64,000 nucleotides of DNA. It comes from an uncultured delta proteobacterium (GTDB lineage Bacteria; Myxococcota; Myxococcia; Myxococcales; 40CM-4-68-19). The position numbers and the translations under genes are program-made. The notes beneath the pieces are model-generated. The model saw only the letters and a list, made by a program, of their open reading frames with translations, was not told where the DNA came from and ran no database searches. The DNA is taken from assembly GCA_903911145.1 (NCBI GenBank), contig CAIWCD010000052.1, forward strand, positions 1 through 64,000, given 5' to 3'. How positions within the stretch are numbered: position 1 is the stretch's first letter; every line of letters starts with the position of its first letter. This document shows positions 44,487 through 53,848 of this stretch, piece by piece.

Positions 44487-45233
44487 TCATGTCTCCCGAC
44501 GCCGGGCCGCGCGAAGCAAATCGAGACAACGCGAAAAGTCAGTTGGCGTCGGTGACTCGACCTGCAGGAAGCCGCGTCCGCTCGGGTGCGGCAAACGGAT
44601 CGCTGCGGCGTGAAGCGGTGTCCGGGAGAGCACGATCTCGTCTGCGTCGAGCGCCTGCGAATCGAGTGCGCGCGCAGCAAGTGGTTCAACGAGCGCGTAT
44701 CGCGGATCAACCAGGAGCGGATGTCCGATCGCCGCAAGGTGGACACGGATCTGGTGCGTGCGCCCCGTGCGCGGGCGCGCTTCGATCAGCGTCACCGAGC
44801 CGAATCTCTCGACCGGGATGAACTCCGTGGTCGATGCGAGCGCACCCGACTCATCGGCCCGAGCGACCCGCATGCCTCCCGCGCGCGCTGCGAGCAGCGG
44901 CAGGTCACAAAGAGTGCGCACCTTCAGATCGCCTTTGCACAGCGCGAGATAGCGCTTCTCCGCACGGCGATTCTCGAACGACAGATTGAGTGCACGATGC
45001 GCGTCGCGACCGAGCGCAAACAGCAGCACGCCGCTGGTGTCGCGATCGAGTCGATGCACTGCGAGCGCGTCGGTCGCGAGCGAGCGCACCAGCGCAGAGA
45101 TCGCCGGTGCGGTATCCGGCCCACGCCCCGGCACGCAGAGCAGACCGGCAGGTTTGTCGATTGCGATCACCGACGCGTCCCGATGAAGCACGCGGAGCTC
45201 CTCGTGCGGCTGCACCTCGTTCGTCGACGCCAT
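44487..45233 (-). CDS. RluA-family pseudouridine synthase
   Basis: Isomerises uridine in rRNA or tRNA. The 248-residue protein has no S4 domain. The catalytic motif HRLDRDTSGVLLFA puts the Asp at residue 63, and RTGRTHQIRVHLAAIGHPLL is the conserved RNA-binding/scaffold strand. ATG 45233 lies 2 nt beyond the stop of the DUF3187 gene (TGA-CG-ATG), so co-translation is likely. The specific site on RNA cannot be named. Confidence 0.92.
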   Translation of the reverse strand: MASTNEVQPHEELRVLHRDASVIAIDKPAGLLCVPGRGPDTAPAISALVRSLATDALAVHRLDRDTSGVLLFALGRDAHRALNLSFENRRAEKRYLALCKGDLKVRTLCDLPLLAARAGGMRVARADESGALASTTEFIPVERFGSVTLIEARPRTGRTHQIRVHLAAIGHPLLVDPRYALVEPLAARALDSQALDADEIVLSRTPLHAAAIRLPHPSGRGFLQVESPTPTDFSRCLDLLRAARRRET

Positions 45234-45235
45234 CG

Positions 45236-46420
45236 TCAGAACGCCTTCGTCCACGAGAGGCCGGCAACGATATCGGGAGAGTTGCTGACGTAGACCCAGG
45301 TGATCGTGCTGCGCGGATTTGCGCCCGGCGTGTAGTCCTCGCTGAGCCAGAACGTGAAGCCTCGCCAGCGCGCGCCGAGGCTGACCTGGTTGTGCGGACG
45401 GAACGCGGCGTTGAGCGCGGACGAAATCAGTCCATTCGAGCCGCCGAACTCAACGCGCGTCCAGCCCGGCTCGAGCAGCGGCGTTGCGAGGCGATCTTCA
45501 AGGAGCAACTCGACGGCGCCCAACTTGAACGCGAGCGAGAGATCGCCCGTCGCATGCCAGCGCTTGGGCTGCAACTCGATGGGCTGCGAGAAGTGACCGA
45601 ACTGCGCAATCGTCGCCATCGCGTGGAGCGTAAAGCGTGACCCCAGAGTGAGCGTGCCAGCGAGGCCCAGCGATTCGTCCCAACCGCCAGACGAGCCAGC
45701 GCGCGCCACTGTCCCGGTTGGCGCCTTGACGTCGAAACGCAGCGCGAGTGCGCCGCGGCTGCCATCGACCAGGTCGAACTCAGTGCGCGCGACGAGATCT
45801 CCAAGTGCGAGCGTGGGCGCGTGGAGATCGAACACAGTCACTGCGTTCTGGTCACGAAGTTGAAGGCGAGTCTGGTTCGCCGGATAGAGATTCCGGTCGT
45901 AGCCGAATCCACCGATCAGATTGTGAAAGCCGGCGATCGCGCCGTCGCTCCACCCGCCCCAATGCTCGGTCGCGCGCCACTCGATCGCAGTGGAAACCCG
46001 CGCAGAGAGCGACTTCGCGCTTCCCGGCAGGTTTGTCGGCCCACCTTTGAAAAACACCGACCAGGGGAGGCGAACGCGAGCGGTGAGGGAATCGGCCTGC
46101 TCGTCGGTCCAGAGTTCGGCACCCTGCCCTTTGCGCACCATCTGCGTCGGGATGCTCCACGAGTTGGCTGCGCTCCAACGCAGATCGATTTCCATTCCCG
46201 TCCGCGGGCGCGCGTCGAGGAGGACCGGATCGAGGAAGAGTTCGCGCAACACACCCTGCGTGCGCACGCCGAGCGGAGCGGTCGCTACGAAATCCGCGTC
46301 GCTGTCGGCCTGCGCCGAGGAGGTGAGCGCGGCCAACAGGCTGAGGAACGCTCCCGCCGCACATCGGCTCACCGAATGCTTTGAGTGCCAATCATTGGAG
46401 TGCAAACGATTCGTCTTCAC
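45236..46420 (-). CDS. DUF3187 family outer-membrane protein
   Basis: A 394-residue protein with a Sec-like signal (about 1-37, ending SSAQA-DSDAD) and a beta-barrel-like body: alternating strands, LIGGFGYDRNLYPANQTRLQ and a terminal Phe. The family DUF3187 is found in outer membranes of gamma- and delta-proteobacteria. GTG 46420 is chosen; GTG 46372 would give a tighter signal peptide. The frame open upstream is not coding. A TTTGAGTGCCAA copy lies over its start region at 46380. Function unknown. Confidence 0.75.
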   Translation of the reverse strand: MKTNRLHSNDWHSKHSVSRCAAGAFLSLLAALTSSAQADSDADFVATAPLGVRTQGVLRELFLDPVLLDARPRTGMEIDLRWSAANSWSIPTQMVRKGQGAELWTDEQADSLTARVRLPWSVFFKGGPTNLPGSAKSLSARVSTAIEWRATEHWGGWSDGAIAGFHNLIGGFGYDRNLYPANQTRLQLRDQNAVTVFDLHAPTLALGDLVARTEFDLVDGSRGALALRFDVKAPTGTVARAGSSGGWDESLGLAGTLTLGSRFTLHAMATIAQFGHFSQPIELQPKRWHATGDLSLAFKLGAVELLLEDRLATPLLEPGWTRVEFGGSNGLISSALNAAFRPHNQVSLGARWRGFTFWLSEDYTPGANPRSTITWVYVSNSPDIVAGLSWTKAF

Positions 46421-46437
46421 GGCTCGGCGACGCGCGA

Positions 46438-47679
46438 TCAGGCCCGCACAAAGACGAAGAACTTGAGGTAGCGGCCCTCGGGAAACGAGAGCAACCAGGG
46501 ATGATCGGCGGGTTGGCGGCGCTCCTCGAGCAACTGCAGCTGGATGTCGCTCTTGCCAGCCGCCTCCTTCACGCAGGCAGTGAATTCCTCGGAGGAGACA
46601 CGCGCAGAGCAACTGGCGGTGGCGAGGATTCCTCCCTGCGGCAGGAGAGCAAGAGCGGCCCGATGCAATGAGGCGTAGCCATCGAGGGCCGCGGGAACGG
46701 CCTTCTGCGTCTTGGCGAACGCAGGCGGGTCGAGGACGATCAGATCGTAGCGTTCGTTCGCGCGCTTCTTCTCGCCGAGGAAATCGAGGACGTCGCTCTC
46801 GACGGTCTGGTGCGGCGTCGCAAATTTGTTGAGTGCAAAGCTGTCGCGCGCGAGAGCAAGAGCAGATCCGTCGCGATCGATCGACGTCACTTCGCGCGCG
46901 CCACCAGCAGCCGCTGCGAGTGAGAATCCGCCGGTGTACGAGAAGCAGTTGATCGCGCGTCGACCCTTCGCGTAGCGGCGCAGCGCGAGGCGATTTTCTC
47001 TCTGGTCGATGAAGAGTCCTGTCTTCTGTCCGGTGCGAACGTCGACGGCGATCGCGACGCCATGCTCGCGCACGACGATCGGATCGGGCGGCTCGGTTCC
47101 CCAGAGCAGTTGCCCTTTTTCCGGACGCCCGGACGATTCATTCGTCTCCTCGTCTTCATCGGCCGCGACGTCCTCGCCGGCCCCGCCCTCGTCGCGTCCA
47201 TACACACCGTCGAGCGCAACTTCGCCGCGCAGCGCATCGATGATCGAGCGGCGATGCGGAGCAAGCCCCGCGCTGTAGAGCTTGATCACTGCGTGCTTGC
47301 CGTAGAGGTCGATGATCACGCCGGGGAGAAGATCGCCCTCTCCGTGCACCAGACGCGCGCAGTCGGTGACCGCCGGGTCAGAAAAGGGCGAGTAGGCGCG
47401 ACGAAGCGCGACGGCCTTGGCGATGCGCTTGCGGAAGAAGAGCGTGTTGATCCCCTCAGCGGGATCGCGCGTCAGCACGCGCACCGCGATGGGAGAGAGG
47501 GGATCGTAGTAGCCGCGCACGACGAAGCGGCCCTTCTCGACGACATCGACGATCGCACCCGCAGGCAGTCCTGCCGGCGCCTTTTCAAGCGCGCGGCGAT
47601 AGACCCACGGATGGCCCGCGCGCAGATGGCGCGCGAGATCTTTCACCAGAGAGAGCTTGACGGTCGGCTCGGTCGCCAT
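46438..47679 (-). CDS. Class I SAM-dependent rRNA methyltransferase (RlmI-like)
   Basis: A 413-residue protein: PUA-type N-terminus (LVKDLARHLRAGHPWVYRRA), an insertion domain, then a Rossmann methyltransferase (NCFSYTGGFSLAAAAGGARE, VTSIDRDGSALALA, LIVLDPPAFAKTQ with a catalytic PP, ATASCSARVSSEEF with Cys). This fits the RlmI/RlmK group, which methylates a cytosine of 23S rRNA. A stretch of about 28 acidic residues near 150-180 (RDEGGAGEDVAADEDEETNE) is an unusual insertion. ATG 47679 is the family-like start. Confidence 0.88.
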   Translation of the reverse strand: MATEPTVKLSLVKDLARHLRAGHPWVYRRALEKAPAGLPAGAIVDVVEKGRFVVRGYYDPLSPIAVRVLTRDPAEGINTLFFRKRIAKAVALRRAYSPFSDPAVTDCARLVHGEGDLLPGVIIDLYGKHAVIKLYSAGLAPHRRSIIDALRGEVALDGVYGRDEGGAGEDVAADEDEETNESSGRPEKGQLLWGTEPPDPIVVREHGVAIAVDVRTGQKTGLFIDQRENRLALRRYAKGRRAINCFSYTGGFSLAAAAGGAREVTSIDRDGSALALARDSFALNKFATPHQTVESDVLDFLGEKKRANERYDLIVLDPPAFAKTQKAVPAALDGYASLHRAALALLPQGGILATASCSARVSSEEFTACVKEAAGKSDIQLQLLEERRQPADHPWLLSFPEGRYLKFFVFVRA

Positions 47680-47739
47680 AGGGGCGCACTCTTCGCAGAA
47701 GCGCAGGCCCTCGCGCAAGCGAGTCGAGTCGCGCGCGCG

Positions 47740-49068
47740 TCAGCGAGCGGGCGCGCGCTCGCTCAGACCACGCGCGAAGTTGCCGATGCGAAGGCCACGC
47801 CGCGCACGCTTGAGACGACGGAACATCTCAGCCATCCCCAGTGCACGTCCACCCGCGCTCTTGCTCTGCGCCACCGCGAGGTACTGCGCAGGATCGATGG
47901 CGAGGCTGCGCACCTGCACCTGATCGACCTTCGCCGAACCGACCAGAGCGCAGAGTGCGTCAACTTCGCGCTCCTGGTCGACGACGCCGGGGAAGGTCAG
48001 CAGATTGAGCGCAACATACAGCCCACGCTTCTTCGCGAGACGGATCGAGCTCTCGACGTCGGCGAACGAATATCCGATCGGCTTGTAGTAGGCCTCGTAG
48101 AGCGGCGCGTGCGCGCTGTTGAGCGAGACGCGGATCGCATCGAGTCCGGCGTCGATCACCCAGCCGAGCTTCTCCGGCATCGAGCCGTTCGTGTTCAGGT
48201 TGATCGAGCCGCGCGACGTCGCCTCTCGCATCAGCCGAATCGACGCCGCGATCGCCTTCGCCTGCGTCAGCGGTTCGCCCTCGCAGCCCTGGCCGAACGA
48301 GATCATCGTGCGTCCTGGCGCGTTCGAGAGATGGACGATTCCCAGTTCAGCCATCATCTCGGCGCGCGGAGCCTTGTCCATGCGCTGGTGCGAACTCGGC
48401 GGGCCCTCTTCGGGCTGGTCGCTGATGCAGCCGATGCAGCGCGCGTTGCATCCAATCGACGCCGGGATCGCGCCCTCGTCGCGGACGTAGAAGGTGTTCT
48501 GCGCAGTGAAGCAGCGGTAGTCGAGCGCGCACTTTGAGATCTGCGCGTAGAGCGGATTGTCCGGATGCGCGGCTCGCATCTGTGCGACGAGCGCGGGGAG
48601 TTCGGTCGTCGAGTGATCGGCAGGACTCCAGTGCGAGCGCTTGTCGGTATGCAGCGCGAAGGCCACTGGCGCGGCTGCGCGCGGATCCCATGCTGCCGCG
48701 GCGTAGGCCCACTGGGGGAGAACCGGCGCGATCGCGCGCTGCTGGAATGCCGGAAGCGCCACGCGCGTCCAGCCCGGAGGCAGCACCGCCGCGACCGCGC
48801 GCGGGAGGATCGTCCGCCGACCAAGCTTCATCTCCCGCAGCACGACCGCCTGTCCGGTCACCGGATCGAGGCCGATCGGAGCACGTCCAGGCAGCGCCTG
48901 CAGCCCGGCGAACTCGGGCAGAGGCTGCGCGACATCTCGCGGGAGACCCGCGCCCAGCATGGCCGGGACAGCTTGCGGATCGCCCACCAACGCGAGCAAC
49001 TCGGGATGTTCGAAGACCTGGCCGCGCTCGTCGGCGAAGAGGAGGTGCAGTGCCATTGGGACGCGCAT
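47740..49068 (-). CDS. Radical SAM protein with long N-terminal domain
   Basis: A 442-residue protein. The 4Fe-4S motif is CNARCIGC (CxxxCxxC) at about 207-214, followed by [40 protein letters not shown] and [20 protein letters not shown], typical of the radical SAM barrel. The first 200 residues have no familiar domain. No second Fe-S site is evident in the tail. ATG 49068 or ATG 49056 may be the start. It diverges from ald. The reaction cannot be guessed. Confidence 0.85.
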   Translation of the reverse strand: MRVPMALHLLFADERGQVFEHPELLALVGDPQAVPAMLGAGLPRDVAQPLPEFAGLQALPGRAPIGLDPVTGQAVVLREMKLGRRTILPRAVAAVLPPGWTRVALPAFQQRAIAPVLPQWAYAAAAWDPRAAAPVAFALHTDKRSHWSPADHSTTELPALVAQMRAAHPDNPLYAQISKCALDYRCFTAQNTFYVRDEGAIPASIGCNARCIGCISDQPEEGPPSSHQRMDKAPRAEMMAELGIVHLSNAPGRTMISFGQGCEGEPLTQAKAIAASIRLMREATSRGSINLNTNGSMPEKLGWVIDAGLDAIRVSLNSAHAPLYEAYYKPIGYSFADVESSIRLAKKRGLYVALNLLTFPGVVDQEREVDALCALVGSAKVDQVQVRSLAIDPAQYLAVAQSKSAGGRALGMAEMFRRLKRARRGLRIGNFARGLSERAPAR

Positions 49069-49143
49069 TACCAGCGCGCGGCCTCTGGCAGCAAGCGGCC
49101 CGAAGGGTGTAGTGCGCCCGCCGAGAGTTCAACACGTCGCGTA

Positions 49144-49172
49144 TTGACGTCGGGAGTCCCTCCTAGTAGTGC
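49144..49172 (+). promoter_or_regulatory. Possible promoter of the alanine dehydrogenase gene
   Basis: TTGACG at 49144-49149, a 17-nt spacer and TAGTGC at 49167-49172 match the -35 and spacer of the rRNA-type promoters at the left edge. The start codon is 53 nt downstream. The -10 hexamer is weak. Confidence 0.45.
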
Positions 49173-49224
49173 CCGCGCGCCTCGATTCCTCCTCTCACAG
49201 ACCCTCAATTCTGGAGTTGCACCC

Positions 49225-50343
49225 ATGATCATCGGCGTCCCGAAGGAGATTAAGACCCGCGAGTACCGCGTCGGACTCGTTCCCGGAGGTGCGGCCGCGT
49301 TCGTCATGCGCGGACACCGCGTGCTCGTCGAGAAGGGCGCGGGCCTCGGCTCGGGCATCGCCGACGCGCTCTACACCGCGGTGGGCGCGGAGATCGTCGA
49401 TTCAGTCGACGACGTCTGGGCGAAGGCCGACATGATCATGAAGGTCAAGGAGCCGATCGCGCCCGAGTACACCCGGATGCGCGCGGGCCAGACCGTCTAC
49501 ACCTACTTCCACCTCGCAGCGGCGCCGGAGCTCGCCAAGGTCCTCGTCGATCGCAAGGTCACCTCGGTCGCGTACGAGACCGTCGAGTTGCCCGATCGCT
49601 CGCTTCCGCTCCTCAAGCCGATGAGCGAAGTGGCAGGCCGCATGGCGGTGCAGGTCGGCGCTGTGCAACTCGAGAAGGAGCACGGCGGCAAGGGCATTCT
49701 GCTCTCGGGCGTGCCCGGTGTCCGGCGCGGGAAGATCGTCATCCTCGGCGGCGGCGTGGTCGGCACCAACGCGGCAAAGATGGCGATCGGGATGGGCGCC
49801 GAAGTCGTCATCCTCGACGTGAACATCAACCGCCTCGCCTACCTCGACGACATCTTCGGCTCGCTCATCAGCACGATCTACAGCGACCCCGCGCAGGTCG
49901 CGCGCCACGTGAAAGACGCCGACCTCGTCATCGGCGGCGTGCTGATTCCGGGCGCGAAGGCCCCCAAGCTCGTCTCCGAGAAGCTGATCTCGCAGATGCA
50001 GGAGGGCTCGGTCGTCGTCGACGTCGCGGTCGATCAGGGCGGCTGCATCGAGACCTGCCATCCGACGACGCACGACAACCCGACCTACGTCGTCCACGGC
50101 GTCATCCACTACTGCGTTGCGAACATGCCGGGCGCGGTCGCGCAGACGAGCACGTTCGCGCTGACCAACGCGACGCTCGGGTATGGACTCAAGCTCGCAG
50201 ACCTCGGCGTCGCCGAGGCCGTGCGGCGCGACCCGGCGCTCGCGCTCGGCGTGAATACGGTCAACGGTCACTGCACCTACGCGGCCGTTGCCGAGGCGTG
50301 CAACCTGCCGTATCTGGCTCTCGAGAAGGCGCTCGCGAAGTAG
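49225..50343 (+). CDS. ald: Alanine dehydrogenase
   Basis: Catalyses NAD-dependent interconversion of L-alanine and pyruvate plus ammonia. The 372 residues have the AlaDH/PNT N-terminal fold ([20 protein letters not shown]), with Lys75 and His96 ([10 protein letters not shown]) at catalytic positions, the NAD site [20 protein letters not shown], and the [20 protein letters not shown] loop with the active-site Asp. ATG 49225 follows CTGGAG. Its upstream gap carries a sigma70-like promoter. It is divergent from the radical SAM gene. Confidence 0.96.
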   Translation: MIIGVPKEIKTREYRVGLVPGGAAAFVMRGHRVLVEKGAGLGSGIADALYTAVGAEIVDSVDDVWAKADMIMKVKEPIAPEYTRMRAGQTVYTYFHLAAAPELAKVLVDRKVTSVAYETVELPDRSLPLLKPMSEVAGRMAVQVGAVQLEKEHGGKGILLSGVPGVRRGKIVILGGGVVGTNAAKMAIGMGAEVVILDVNINRLAYLDDIFGSLISTIYSDPAQVARHVKDADLVIGGVLIPGAKAPKLVSEKLISQMQEGSVVVDVAVDQGGCIETCHPTTHDNPTYVVHGVIHYCVANMPGAVAQTSTFALTNATLGYGLKLADLGVAEAVRRDPALALGVNTVNGHCTYAAVAEACNLPYLALEKALAK

Positions 50344-50370
50344 GGCTTTGGACTCTGGGCTTTGGACTTT
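50343..50370 (+). repeat. Tandem 14-bp repeat after ald
   Basis: GGGCTTTGGACTCT and GGGCTTTGGACTTT follow each other directly after the ald stop, then GGGGG. Similar GGACTTTGGGCTTTGG runs occur in intergenic DNA of other large bacterial genomes. Origin and role unknown. Confidence 0.55.
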
Positions 50371-50464
50371 GGGGGAGTCTTCAGCTTGATTGGGAATAAG
50401 GTGCCGCTGTCGACCGTTTGTCACGTGTCGGCGGCGGCATTCTTTGTCTGGCAGAGGGAAGCTA

Positions 50465-51100
50465 ATGCTCGGATTTCGGCAGACGGACAGGTTGCGGCGC
50501 GAGTTCGAGGCGCTGACGCTGGGCCATCTCGACGGGCTCTACGGGGCGGCTCTGCGCCTGACGCGCAACGAGCGCGACGCGGAGGATCTCGTCCAGGACG
50601 CGATGCTGCGTGCCTACCGATTCTTCGACAAGTTCGAGCGCGGCACCAACGTGCGCGCTTGGCTGTTCAAGATCCTCACCAACACGTTCATCAACAAGTA
50701 CCGCCGGCGCGTGAAGGAGCGCGAGGTGGTCGACGCGGCCGCGAGTGAGGGGCTGCATCCGCAGATGATCTCCTCGCCGCACGCGCAGCAGGCGCCGGGG
50801 CCGGAAGAGCTCGTCGTGGATCAGCTGCTCTCGGACAACGTGCTCAAGGCGATCGACGAGCTTCCGATCGACTTCCGCATGGTGGTGATGCTCGCGGACC
50901 TGCAGGACTTCTCCTACAAGGAGATCGCCGACGTGCTCGACTGCCCCGTCGGAACGGTGATGAGCCGGCTGTTCCGCGGACGCAGGATGCTGCAGAAGCA
51001 GCTGCACGCCTACGCCGTCGAGCAGGGAATCATCGCCGCGCCGAGTGCCGCGCACGAGGAAGACGCAAAGGTTCTGGAGCTCAAGCGCCATGTCCGCTGA
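50465..51100 (+). CDS. ECF-type RNA polymerase sigma factor
   Basis: A 211-residue sigma70-family factor with only regions 2 and 4. Region 2 shows HLDGLYGAALRLTRNERDAE followed by DLVQDAMLRAYRFFDKFERG and NVRAWLFKILTNTFINKYRR; region 4 shows LPIDFRMVVMLADLQDFSYK with EIADVLDCPVGTVMSRLFRG. The ATG 50465 has GAGGGAAG at good spacing. The next gene overlaps by 11 nt and codes for its probable anti-sigma factor. The stimulus is unknown; the group resembles RpoE/SigR-type ECF sigmas. Confidence 0.92.
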   Translation: MLGFRQTDRLRREFEALTLGHLDGLYGAALRLTRNERDAEDLVQDAMLRAYRFFDKFERGTNVRAWLFKILTNTFINKYRRRVKEREVVDAAASEGLHPQMISSPHAQQAPGPEELVVDQLLSDNVLKAIDELPIDFRMVVMLADLQDFSYKEIADVLDCPVGTVMSRLFRGRRMLQKQLHAYAVEQGIIAAPSAAHEEDAKVLELKRHVR

Positions 51101-51974
51101 AACACAATCGGCGTCGCTCGAGGCTGTCGATTGCACGGAGGCGCAGGCGCTGGTGGGGCCGTTCGTCGACGGCGAACTCTCGCACGATGACGCGGGCTCC
51201 CTCTCTGCGCACCTGGCGTCGTGCGCGACCTGTGCGGTCACGCTCAAGAGGCAGGAGCAGCTCAAGCAGGCAGTGCGGAGCGCGAGCACCGTCACGGCCC
51301 CGGCTCATCTTCGCTCGAAAATTCTCGCGGCAATCGCCGCCGAGGCGCCACCAGCGCGGACGAGCGGCATTTCGGGCTGGCGCCTCTCTCCCGCTCGATG
51401 GTCGTTCGAGGGCTTGAGTCCGCGCGCGGTGGCGTTCAGCGCGGCCGCGCTCGGCATGGCTGCGTGGTTCGCGTTCGGTGGCCTGACCCACCCGGTGGTC
51501 GACAAGCTCCTGCGCCGCAGTGCCCTGCACACCGTGATCGACGATGGGATCGCGCTGCACTCGCGCACGCTTCCGCTCGACTACACCGCGTCCGATGTCG
51601 GCCTGGTGCAGCACTGGCTCGAGGGGAATCTCCATTTCGGCGTTCACCTTCCCCGCTTCGCCCAGCACGCTGATGCGCCGCAACCGACGCTCCTCGGCGT
51701 GCGCCTCTCGACGCTGCACGCGCGCCCTGCCGCGATGATCCAGTACGCCGTCGCCGAGGATCACGGTCGCCGCGTGTCGTTGCTGGTCGTCGATGATCCT
51801 GAACCCGAGCTGGTCGGACCTGCCCGGCGCGTCGAGGGGCGCGACGTGTTCGTCTCCCGCGCGCATGGATACAACGTCGCAACCTGGCGTCGCGATGAGA
51901 TCGTCTACTCGCTGATCTCCGATCTCGACGAGGGCGATGTGCTGGCGCTTGTGCGCGCCGCAGAGCAGCGCTGA
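51090..51974 (+). CDS. Zinc-finger anti-sigma factor, membrane-anchored
   Basis: A 294-residue protein. The N-terminal ZAS domain is HLASCATC (H-x3-C-x2-C), preceded by CTEAQALVGPFVDGELSHDD, which binds the ECF sigma. One hydrophobic segment (about 110-127, AVAFSAAALGMAAWFAFGG) is the likely membrane helix, leaving about 165 residues outside as a sensor domain. ATG 51090 sits inside the sigma gene, an 11-nt overlap that should couple the two. Sigma release would need proteolysis or redox change at the zinc. Confidence 0.88.
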   Translation: MSAETQSASLEAVDCTEAQALVGPFVDGELSHDDAGSLSAHLASCATCAVTLKRQEQLKQAVRSASTVTAPAHLRSKILAAIAAEAPPARTSGISGWRLSPARWSFEGLSPRAVAFSAAALGMAAWFAFGGLTHPVVDKLLRRSALHTVIDDGIALHSRTLPLDYTASDVGLVQHWLEGNLHFGVHLPRFAQHADAPQPTLLGVRLSTLHARPAAMIQYAVAEDHGRRVSLLVVDDPEPELVGPARRVEGRDVFVSRAHGYNVATWRRDEIVYSLISDLDEGDVLALVRAAEQR

Positions 51975-51985
51975 AGGCTGTTTCG

Positions 51986-52015
51986 TTGACACTCTGCTGC
52001 GCGCGCTCCTAGAGT
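51986..52015 (+). promoter_or_regulatory. Promoter of the FrzS-like gene
   Basis: TTGACA at 51986-51991, an 18-nt spacer and TAGAGT at 52010-52015, 41 nt before ATG 52057. The -35 is a perfect sigma70 consensus, so the gene can be transcribed separately from the anti-sigma gene. Confidence 0.6.
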
Positions 52016-52056
52016 TTTGCTCCCTCTCCCCAGGCGTCGCGGAGCGTTCTCCCTAC

Positions 52057-53814
52057 ATGGCCAAGCGCATTCTTCTCATCGACTCCGACGAGCAGCTCGT
52101 GCGCACCTTGAAAACGGCGCTGGCTGCGCGCGGTCTGATTGGTTTGAGTGCCAATGATTCCGAGCGCGGTCTGGTGCTTGCGAAGAACGACCGGCCAGAC
52201 GTCATCGTCGTGAGCGTCGAGGCGCAGCCGACCAACGGATACATGGTCTGCAAGCGTCTCAAGGAGAGCGAGCAGCTCAAGAAGATCCCGGTGGTCATCA
52301 TCTCCAGCAACGCGACCGCCGACTCGTTCGAGAAGCACAAGAAGCTCAAGACGCGCGCGGAGGAGTACCTCATCAAGCCGTTTGCGCCAGATGCGCTCAT
52401 GACGCTGATCGGTAAGCTGCTCAAACTCGAGCTTCCGCCGGCGCCGGTCGGTGACCATGAGGATGAGCCGCTCGGACTGGGCGCGCTCGTCGACGAGGAT
52501 GAGCCCGTTCAGGTTGTCGAAGCTGGCCGAACAGCGGAGCATGGCAGCGTCGACGACGGAGAGGACGACAACGTCGACGTCGAGGAGATCCTCGAAGAGG
52601 AGCCCGTCGTCGACCTGCACGAGGACGAGAAGCTCCATACCGATCTCGATCTGCTCGACGCCGCATTCAAGGCGATCTCGCCGGCGGTGAAGAGCGCGCC
52701 GCCGCCTGCTGCGCCGCACGAGTCGCAGGCGAGCGAGGAGATCGTCGAACTCGGCGAGGATGAGCTCGCCCCGCCAACGGGTGAGCAGTCGGCGCTCTCG
52801 ATCTCGTCGCCCGAGACGCAGGCGCTGCTCATCCCGGACACGCACGCACTCGAGGCGCGCGTCCACGAACTCGAAGCCCAGCTGATCCAGAAGGAAGCGG
52901 AGCTGGAGGCCGCGCGCCAGGGTCAGACTCCCTCTGCGGAACTGCGCAAGGTGAAAGAGGCGCGCAGCAAGGCCGACAAGGAGAACGTGCAACTCAAGGA
53001 GGAGCTCAACGCCAAGGAGCGCGAGCTGATCGAGTTGCGCGATCAACAGTCGGCGCTCGAGCACCAGGCGCAGACGCTGCAGGATGATGCGGTCAAGCGC
53101 GAGGTGGCAGCGAAGTCGCTGCAGCAGCGCGCGGAGGCGCTGGCGGCGGCCGCGAAGAAGTTCGAGCGTGAACTCACAGCGGCGAGAGAAGAGCTCAAGA
53201 GCGTCGCGACGCTGAAGGCGAAAATCGCCGAGCAGGAGAGCGCACATGCAGCGCTTGAGAGGAGCCACACAGAGGCGAGCGCGGAAGCGGCGCAGCAGTC
53301 CGAGCAACGCAAGAGCCTCGAGCAGCAACTCGCAGCGAAGTCGAGCGCCGCAGACGAGAGCAGCGCGCAATTGAAGTCGGTCAAGGAGGACCTGGCACGC
53401 GCGCAGGCGGCGCAGAAGAGCGCCGAGAGTGCTCTCGCGGCCGCGAACACAGAGCGGCAGCAGGTCGCCACAGAACGTGACAGCGCGCGCACAGAATCGA
53501 CGGCTGCGCTTGCCAAGCTCGAGACGGCACGCTCACTTCTCGCCCAGGCGCAGAAGGAGATGGAGAAGTCGCGCACGGAGTTGGCGGCGCAACTCACTGC
53601 TCGGGACGAACTGCGACAGCAGCTCGCGGATGCGACCAGCGCGGCCGCGCGCCATGAGCAGAACGCCGCAGAGGCCCAGCGGCGCGTCACGTCGGATTCG
53701 CAAGCGCGAGAGAAGGCACGCCAGGCGCTGCAGTCGGCGCTCGAACTGCTCGCCGAATCCGCAGCACCTTCGTCAAGCGAGGCCGGCGCGGCCGACGATC
53801 AGCCGAGCGCGTAG
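52057..53814 (+). CDS. FrzS-like pseudo-receiver/coiled-coil protein
   Basis: A 585-residue protein. Residues 1-125 form a CheY-like receiver (KRILLIDSDEQLVRTLKTAL, PVVIISSNATADSFEKHKKL, EYLIKPFAPDAL) whose phospho-acceptor Asp is replaced by Ser53 in DVIVVSVEAQ and whose second acidic pocket residue is Ser10. This matches FrzS of Myxococcus, whose receiver cannot be phosphorylated normally. Residues 130-280 are an acidic linker, and about 285-565 are heptad-rich coiled coil. FrzS moves between cell poles in type IV pilus motility. Homology by architecture; a motility role is inferred. Confidence 0.85.
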   Translation: MAKRILLIDSDEQLVRTLKTALAARGLIGLSANDSERGLVLAKNDRPDVIVVSVEAQPTNGYMVCKRLKESEQLKKIPVVIISSNATADSFEKHKKLKTRAEEYLIKPFAPDALMTLIGKLLKLELPPAPVGDHEDEPLGLGALVDEDEPVQVVEAGRTAEHGSVDDGEDDNVDVEEILEEEPVVDLHEDEKLHTDLDLLDAAFKAISPAVKSAPPPAAPHESQASEEIVELGEDELAPPTGEQSALSISSPETQALLIPDTHALEARVHELEAQLIQKEAELEAARQGQTPSAELRKVKEARSKADKENVQLKEELNAKERELIELRDQQSALEHQAQTLQDDAVKREVAAKSLQQRAEALAAAAKKFERELTAAREELKSVATLKAKIAEQESAHAALERSHTEASAEAAQQSEQRKSLEQQLAAKSSAADESSAQLKSVKEDLARAQAAQKSAESALAAANTERQQVATERDSARTESTAALAKLETARSLLAQAQKEMEKSRTELAAQLTARDELRQQLADATSAAARHEQNAAEAQRRVTSDSQAREKARQALQSALELLAESAAPSSSEAGAADDQPSA

Positions 53815-53848
53815 AGACGATCGCCCTGCATCGGCCCCAGCGTGACGG

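Noticed and set aside
46370-46400. Sigma54-type promoter in the minus-strand TTGGCACTCAAAGC of the recurrent motif
   Set aside because: The GG-GC spacing is 10 nt, not the required 12, and the other copies lack a GC at the -12 position.
52009-53370. 453-codon open frame antisense to the FrzS-like gene
   Set aside because: Leu/Arg repeats reflect the reverse complement of the coiled coil; no ribosome site.
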